64,000 bases of DNA from Archivesica marissinica (lineage: Eukaryota; Mollusca; Bivalvia; Venerida; Vesicomyidae): positions 47,581,486 to 47,645,485 of the forward strand of contig CM026401.1 of the NCBI GenBank assembly GCA_014843695.1, given 5' to 3'. Shown here in pieces: positions 37,201 to 46,200 of this stretch (positions are counted from its first letter, which is position 1; each line of letters starts with the position of its first letter). The notes below the pieces were generated by a model. That model worked only from the letters and a program-made list of their open reading frames with translations, made no database searches and was not told where the DNA came from. Both the position numbers and the translations under genes were made by a program.

Positions 37201-40200
37201 ACCAACTTTGGCCCAACTCCCAACTTTGAGAGATGGACCATTATTGGCCCAACTCTTTGTGTCTGTTTGAGAGATGGACCAACTTTGACCCAACAGTATG
37301 ATGTATTTATTTTGTGCTCTTTCTAGTTTTTGAGAGTTTACAGACCTCTAACGAGTTGCCAGTGTATCCGATTCTTCCCATTAAGGAGGCTTGCAGAGAC
37401 AATGAGCTTATATGTAGGCTTGATTGTGGTCCAGATGTCGAGGAACATGTTCCTTGAGAAGTTGAGCCTGGTATGCTTGATTGACTCTCTTGAACACTGG
37501 ACTGAGGGGGCTCATCCACCATTATAGCATCTGAAAGAAGGAAGAATTAAAATGCATTAGCTCAGGGTTCATTCTAGGTCTGAATTTTTTGGAGAAGTGA
37601 GAAAGCGTGTGATCGCTTCCTTAAATGGTGTTCTTTAATATACGTCTGCAAAATAGGGTTAAAATGCACAGTACAACCATTAAATACAACATTTGAATAG
37701 AAGGAGTGCTTTATAATGGGCCAGTGTATCTTACTAGACAAAATTTTGTTTGAAAATCGTAAAAACCAAAAAATATATACATGTATATTTATTTTTTTAT
37801 TTAGGGGGAAGTGGGGCCCCCAGAGGGCGAAGTCAGGGTCCCTAGGGTGACAATTTCGCCCACATCGCCCTCTAGAATGATCCCTGCATATCACCTCTCA
37901 ACAGCCAATACACTTAAAACTATAAACGCTTACCTACTTCTTAAATTGCCACATTTTATTAATCAACTTTTTAAAACAGAATTTTAATTTTGAAAACTCG
38001 GCCCCACAAATGACTCCATCTCCGCCACACATCCAAACATTTCTAAACAATGCTTAAACATTCACACCTTGGACAACAATAACATATTACTTACATATAT
38101 ATTAATTTAATGCTACCATAAAAGTAAATCTTTGGACTTTAAATACTTGTCCAATTCAGCTCATTTACGGAAGATAAAAGACAGGTGGTTCTGCATTTCC
38201 CACATCGCCCTCTAGAATGATCGCTGTTAGCCGCACAAAATGTCTCCTTCCACTGACAAAAGCATTACTCTCTTCCTTTTTTAAACATTTATTTTTTAAT
38301 TTATCATGACACCAAAAATTTCAGGACGTCTCCTCAAAAGCATGTTAAGTCGTTTATTTTCGGTGGATATTGCGAGTATTAGAAAATGCTCCAATTCCAG
38401 AAACATTTCTGGTTCTTGCACATACAGTATAACCTCTACTAACGGTCGACTCTAATAAGCGGTCACCTCCAGTAAATGAGCCAGTTCATGTCCTACCAAG
38501 AGATTTTCCTATATATTTGACCTCTATTTGACGGTCACCTCTCTGACCCGGTCAACTGTGAGTCGAAACGGCCAAAATACGATAAATATATCTCTGAGAA
38601 ACGGTACATTTTATCATCTGGCAAACTGTTAATACAGTAAAACACCTCCAACCCAGGCTTCTTCCGGACCGGTCAAAAAGTCCGGTTTAGAGGCGGTTCC
38701 GGCTTAAATATGTTTTTATATTTAATACATGTACAACATACTACGGTATGATGTACAGTAAAACATATGAACACTGTTCACTGTGTTACCTACTGGACAA
38801 CTAATCTGCAAACATCCTAAACAAAATGTTGAAAACAGGAAATCAACTAACCTCCCTGGTTATCCTCTAGAATAATGTTTTCCCTCATTTCTGTATCACC
38901 TGACCCCTGCGATTCCTCAACTGACCTTGACACTTGACCTTGGCTTGACCTCTGTGTTTCCTGGGTCAAATAAACGTTGTTTGACATTGATACGGCTGGC
39001 GTGTGCGAATTATTGACACCATTCTGTGTCAAGCTATCTCTTTGTGAAATATATTCCTACAAGAATATATTATAATATTAACTGTGAGTGTTCATCAGTC
39101 ACTCTTGCCTATTGTTAAATACCTATGGTCAGTATCTCTTACCTGTAAAACATAAATTGCTACAAAGCTATGGTCAGTATCTCTTACCTGTAAAACATAA
39201 ATAGCTACAAAGCTATGGTCAGTATCTCTTACCTGTAAAACATAACTTGCTACAAAGCTATGGTCAGCCTCTCTTACATGTACAATAACATGCTACAAAG
39301 CTATGGTCAGCCTCTCTTACATGTACAATATAACATGCTACAAAGCTATGGTCAGTATCTCTTACCTGTAAAACATAACATGCTACAAAGCTATGGTCAG
39401 CCTCTCTTACCTGTAAAACATAACTTGCTACAAAGCTATGGTCAGCCTCTCTTACCTGTAAAACATAACTTGCTATAAAGCTATGGCCAGTCTCTCTTAC
39501 CTGTAAAACATAACTTGCTACAAAGCTATGGTCAGCCTCTCTTACATGTAAAACATAACTTGCTACAAAGCTATGGTCAGTCTCTCTTACCTGTAAAACA
39601 TAACTTGCTACAAGGCTATGGTCAGCATCTCTTACCTGTAAAACATAACTTGCTACAAAGCTATGGTCAGTCTCTCTTACCTGTAAAACATAACTTGCTA
39701 CAAAGCTATGGTCAGCCTCTCTTACCTGTAAAACATAACATGCTACAAAGCTATGGTCAGCCTCTCTTACCTGTAAAACATAACTTGCTATAAAGCTATG
39801 GCCAGTCTCTCTTACCTGTAAAACATAACTTGCTACAAGGCTATGGTCAGCCTCTTACCTGTAAAACATAACTTGCTACAAAGCTATGGTCAGCCTCTCT
39901 TACATGTAAAACATAACTTGCTACAAAGCTATGGTCAGTCTCTCTTACCTGTAAAACATAACTTGCTACAAGGCTATGGTCAGCATCTCTTACCTGTAAA
40001 ACATAACTTGCTACAAGACTATGGTCAGCCTCTCTTACATGTACAATAACATGCTACAAAGCTATGGTCAGCCTCTCTTACATGTACAATAACATGCTAC
40101 AAAGCTATGGTCAGCCTCTCTTACATGTACAATATAACATGCTAGAAAGCTATGGTCAGCATCTCTTACCTGTAAAACATAACTTGCTACAAAGTTGTGG

Positions 40201-43200
40201 TCACTCTCTCTCAAACACTGGATAAACTGGTCAAATGCTCCCGGTCCTCTACGTTGAAGATAATCCAGGAATGTCCGAACCCTCTCTGGACGTGACTCTT
40301 TAGCCTGTATATGTGAAATGCTGTTCCATTAATTGAAACAAAACGACGACGACGACGACAACAACAACAACAACAACATTTATTCAACATTTATTCAACA
40401 TTAAGCAAAATTACAGTGCTTCTTTACATGTAATGTAATGACAACATGAAACATGAGTCCTACACGTGGTATCTTAAGCAAAGTGAAGATTATCATAATT
40501 ATCATATTTTATTAATTTTTAAAAAAAAATTTTTTTTATAAATAGATAAAGGTTAAACACAACTTGTATACCATTTATGATCATTTACTAGTCTATCTTA
40601 TACACATTTATTTTAGCTCGATTGCGAAACAAGTTCTTGCAACTTATATTAATCACTCTCGAGACCTCATTCCTGATGGATTCCATCGCCACGAGGGAGA
40701 GAGAAGAGGCAACGTGGACATTAAATGCCTTGCCTAAGGGCACAATCGTAACGGCTCCAGCGGGGTTCAAACTCCGGACCTTTCGCATCTGAAGCGAACG
40801 CACATCCACTGCGCTATCACGACTTCCACGAAAACGTTTAGAAAATACATAGTAAATATAATGAATAAAATCAACCTGTGTTTCTTTTATTTGGGTATAC
40901 CGTCAAACTTGTCTTAAGCAGCCAGCCAAGGGAATCACAGAATGTGGCTGCTTATCACAGGTGGCTTCTTAATAGAGGTCAAATGTATATAAAACATTAT
41001 ATTGGGCATATGGGAACTGTCTGCTTAATACAGGTTGGCTGCTTAATAGAGATGACCACAAACACTGGTTTGAGTGTACATATACAATACAGTTGTGCTG
41101 CTTAAAGCGACAATACATCGCAAAAAGCAAAAAATGCATATTTTCACGTATAAATAGCATTGCTACATGTATTTCACATTCTTCCAAATTAGCTAATTAA
41201 TTTTCATAATAAACAAGGTTTATGCGATTTCCAAAATGGTTAACACAACACGGAAGTGATATTTGCATATTACTCAATCCTACTATACAGGGGAGGTAAT
41301 CGTGTGATACTCAATCCTACAATACAGGGGAGGTAAGTGCGAGATAGTCAATCCTACTACACAGGGGAGGTAATCGTGTGATACTCAATCCTACTATACA
41401 GGGGAGGTAATCGTGTGATACTCAATCCTACTATACAGGGGAGGTAATCGTGTGATACTCAATCCTACTATACAGGGGAGGTAATTGCGTGATACTCAAT
41501 CCTACTATACAGGGGAGGTAAGTGCGAGATAGTCAATCCTACTATACAGGGGAGGTAATTGCGTGATACTCAATCCTACTATACAGGGGAGGTAATCGTG
41601 TGATATTCAATCCTACTATACAGGGGAGGTAATTGCATGATACTCAATCCTACAATACAGGGGAGGTAATCGAGTGATACTCAATCCTACAATACAGGGG
41701 AGGTAATAGTGTGATACTCAATCCTACTATACAGGGGAGGTAATCGCGTGATACACAATCCTACTATACAGGGGAGGTAATCGCGTGATAGTCAATCCTA
41801 CTACACAGGGGAGGTAATCGTGTGATACTCAATCCTACTATATAGGGGAGGTAATCGCGTGATACTCAATCCTACTATACAGGGGAGGTAATCGTGTGAT
41901 ACTCAATCCTACTATACAGGGGAGATAATCGCATGATACTCAATCCTACTATACAGGGGAGGTAATAGCGTGATACTCAATCCTACTATACAGGGGAGGT
42001 AATCGTGTGATATTCAATCCTACTATACAGGGGAGGTAATTGCGTGATACTCAATCCTACTATACAGGGGAGGTAATCGCATGATACTCAATCCTACAAT
42101 ACAGGGGAAGTAAGTGCGAGATAGTCAATCCTACTACACAGGGGAGGTAATTGTGTGATACTCAATCCTACTATACAGGGGAGGTAATCGAGTGATACTC
42201 AATCCTACTATACAGGGGAGGTAATCGCGTGATACTCAATCCTACTATACAGGGGAGATAATCGTGTGATACTCAATCCTACTATACAGGGGAGGTAATT
42301 GCGTGATACTCAATCCTACAATACAGGGGAGGTAATCGAGTGATACTCAATCCTACAATACAGGGGAGGTAATCGTGTGATACTCAATCCTACAATACAG
42401 GGGAGGTAATCGAGTGATACTCAATCCTACTATACAGGGGAGGTAAGTGCGAGATAGTCAATCCTACTATACAGGGGAGATAATTGCATGATACTCAATC
42501 CTACTATACAGGGGAGGTAATCGCATGATACTCAATCCTACAATACAGGGGAGGTAATCGAGTGATACTCAATCCTACAATACAGGGGAGATAATCGTGT
42601 GATACTCAATCCTACCATACAGGGGAGGTAATAGCGTGATACTCAATCCTACTATACAGGGGAGGTAATCGTGTGATACTCAATCCTACTATACAGGGGA
42701 GGTAATCGCGTGATACTCAATCCTACTATACAGGGGAGGTAATCGCATGATACTCAATCCTACTATACAGGGGAGATAATCGCATGATACTCAATCCTAC
42801 TATACAGGGGAGGTAATCGTGTGATACTCAATCCTACAATACAGGGGAGGTAATCGCATGATACTCAATCCTACTATACAGGGGAGGTAATCGCATGATA
42901 CTCAATCCTACAATACAGGGGAGGTAATCGCATGATACTCAATCCTACCATACAGGGGAGGTAAGTGCGAGATAGTCAATCCTACTATACAGGGGAGATA
43001 ATTGCATGATACTCAATCCTACTATACAGGGGAGGTAATCGCGTGATACTCAATCCTACTATACAGGGGAGGTAATAGCGTGATACTCAATCCTACTATA
43101 CAGGGGAGGTAATCGCGTGATACTCAATCCTACAATACAGGGGAGATAATCGTGTGATACTCAATCCTACCATACAGGGGAGGTAATCGCATGATACTCA

Positions 43201-46200
43201 ATCCTACTATACAGGGGAGGTAATTGCGTGATACTCAATCCTACTATACAGGGGAGGTAATCGTGTGATACTCAATCCTACAATACAGGGGAGGTAATAG
43301 CGTGATACACAATCCTACTATACAGGGGAGGTAATCGTGTGATACTCAATCCTACTATACAGGGGAGGTAATCGTGTGATACTCAATCCTACTATACAGG
43401 GGAGGTAAGTGCGAGATAGTCAATCCTACTATACAGGGGAGATAATTGCATGATACTCAATCCTACTATACAGGGGAGGTAATAGCGTGATACTCAATCC
43501 TACTATACAGGGGAGGTAATCATGTGATACTCAATCCTACTATACAGGGGAGATAATTGCGTGATACTCAATCCTACTATACAGGGGAGGTAATAGTGTG
43601 ATACTCAATCCTACTATACAGGGGAGGTAATCGTGTGATACTCAATCCTACTATACAGGGGAGGTAATCGCATGATACTCAATCCTACTATACAGGGGAG
43701 GTAATCGCATGATACTCAATCCTACTATACAGGGGAGATAATCGCATGATACTCAATCCTACTATACAGGGGAGGTAATTGCATGATACTCAATCCTACT
43801 ATACAGGGGAGGTAATCGTGTGATACTCAATCCTACTATACAGGGGAGGTAATCGTCTGATACTCAATCCTACTATACAGGGGAGGTAATCGTGTGATAC
43901 ACAATCCTACTATACAGGGGAGGTAATCGTCTGATACTCAATCCTACTATACAGGGGAGGTAATCGTGTGATACACAATCCTACTATACAGGGGAGGTAA
44001 TCGTCTGATACTCAATCCTACTATACAGGGGAGGTAATCGTGTGATACACAATCCTACTATACAGGGGAGGTAATCGTCTGATACTCAATCCTACTATAC
44101 AGGGGAGGTAATCGTGTGATACACAATCCTACTATACAGGGGAGGTAATCGTCTGATACTCAATCCTACTATACAGGGGAGGTAATCGTGTGATACACAA
44201 TCCTACTATACAGGGGAGGTAATCGTCTGATACTCAATCCTACTATACAGGGGAGGTAATCGTGTGATACACAATCCTACTATACAGGGGAGGTAATCGT
44301 CTGATACTCAATCCTACTATACAGGGGAGGTAATCGTGTGATACACAATCCTACTATACAGGGGAGGTAATCGTCTGATACTCAATCCTACTATACAGGG
44401 GAGGTAATCGTGTGATACACAATCCTACTATACAGGGGAGGTAATCGTCTGATACTCAATCCTACTATACAGGGGAGGTAATCGTCTGATACTCAATCCT
44501 ACTATACAGGGGAGGTAGCATGATATTCAATCCTACAATACAGGGGAGATAAGTGCGAGATAGTCAATCCTACTATACAGGGGAGATAATTGCGTGATAC
44601 TTAATACTACTACCGGTATACAGGGGAGGTAATCGCATGATACTCAATCCTACAATATAGGGGAGGTAAGTGCGAGATAGTCAATCCTACTACACAGGGG
44701 AGGTAATCGCGTGATAGTGCCGTTTAGATGTAGGTTAATTCACTCCAAATTTAATTATGTGCCGATGTGAAGGGTGAGATATAATCATATAACGGTATAT
44801 TTCTACGAAAACTGTCTATACCGAAATAGGATAAGCACTGATGAAACACTACATATATGTAGGCCTATTGAGGAGGAAGCCACGGCTACCATACAGGGCT
44901 AGGTATTAAAGAATTGTGGGAGAAGTGAGAATAGGCGCGATTGCATCCTTAAATGTCAATAAAATAAGGTTAAAAAACACAATATGACCATTAAATACAA
45001 CATTTGAATAGAAGGAGTGATTTTTAATGGGCCAGTGTATCTTACCACAGGAACTTGAAATTTTATCCATAAACCACCAAAGGTCTTGTATCTCTATCCT
45101 AGGACACACCCCTCTATTAAAAAAAAAAGATATAGCGGGGTGTCCTAGGATAGTTACGAGACCTGTGGTGGCTTATGGATAAAATTTCAAGTTCCTGTGG
45201 TCTTACTGGACACAAATGTTTTCATAGGGTGAAGTGGGTCCCCCAAAGGTCGAAGTCAGGGTCCCTAGGGCGACTATTTCGCCCAAGTCGCCCTCTAGAA
45301 TGAGCCATCACATCATTGTATCGTATTTTCATTGTTATATATATATTATTCTCCTGCCTATTGTATATCAATCAATTGATACGGAGATGAACTATATACG
45401 TTTTCTTTTGTTCTAATCCCTTTCAGTCTACTGCGGTTAAATTATATGTAAAATGTTCATTTCTTGATTACATGAAAAGATACTGAAATAAATAAAATTT
45501 ACATTGATGCAATAAATTTGTATATTTACACCACCAGGCGCGTAACTGCCTATACGCAAGTACGCAGTGGCGTCCACACCATTTTCAAAACAAACAAAAA
45601 TCTTTAAAAAAACGGAAGACCGCACGTACGAGCGAGCGAAATGAGTTTCTACTATACAGACTAGCAGACTACCTGTGGTAATGTATATAGACTAGAGTAA
45701 AACTCTGACATCATCGTACACTGACTACACTCGCTGTAACGACAACATTTGCCTCCAGGAAGGAGAGAAAACTTGACTTTCTTTAAAGACCTTATGGCGT
45801 TCAACTGTCTGTATCTATGTAGGTCTACGGACTATTAAAATCTCAACCCTCATTTACCAGTACATTAATAATAACAGCGTAGATCTATTGCCTATACACT
45901 CCCTTTTCATACACATACCCAGCTAAAGATATGAAACTCAGACGATGCACTGATGTACAGTATAGTTCAGACATTTTTACAAATTGCCGCATAAAAAACA
46001 TACGTTTTCCAAGTGTATTTATCGGAATATAATTAGTTCTCAGAGTCGCCAGAGTGCACCAAATGACGTCCAGGTTTTAAAAAAATTCTGGAATTTTCCA
46101 TCACCATTCGCACCTTTGGTGCTCGTTTGGAGTCCACATCAAAATTGGCTGGGTACGCCCCTGACCACTATTGCATGTCCTTCGATGAACGTATGTGCCC

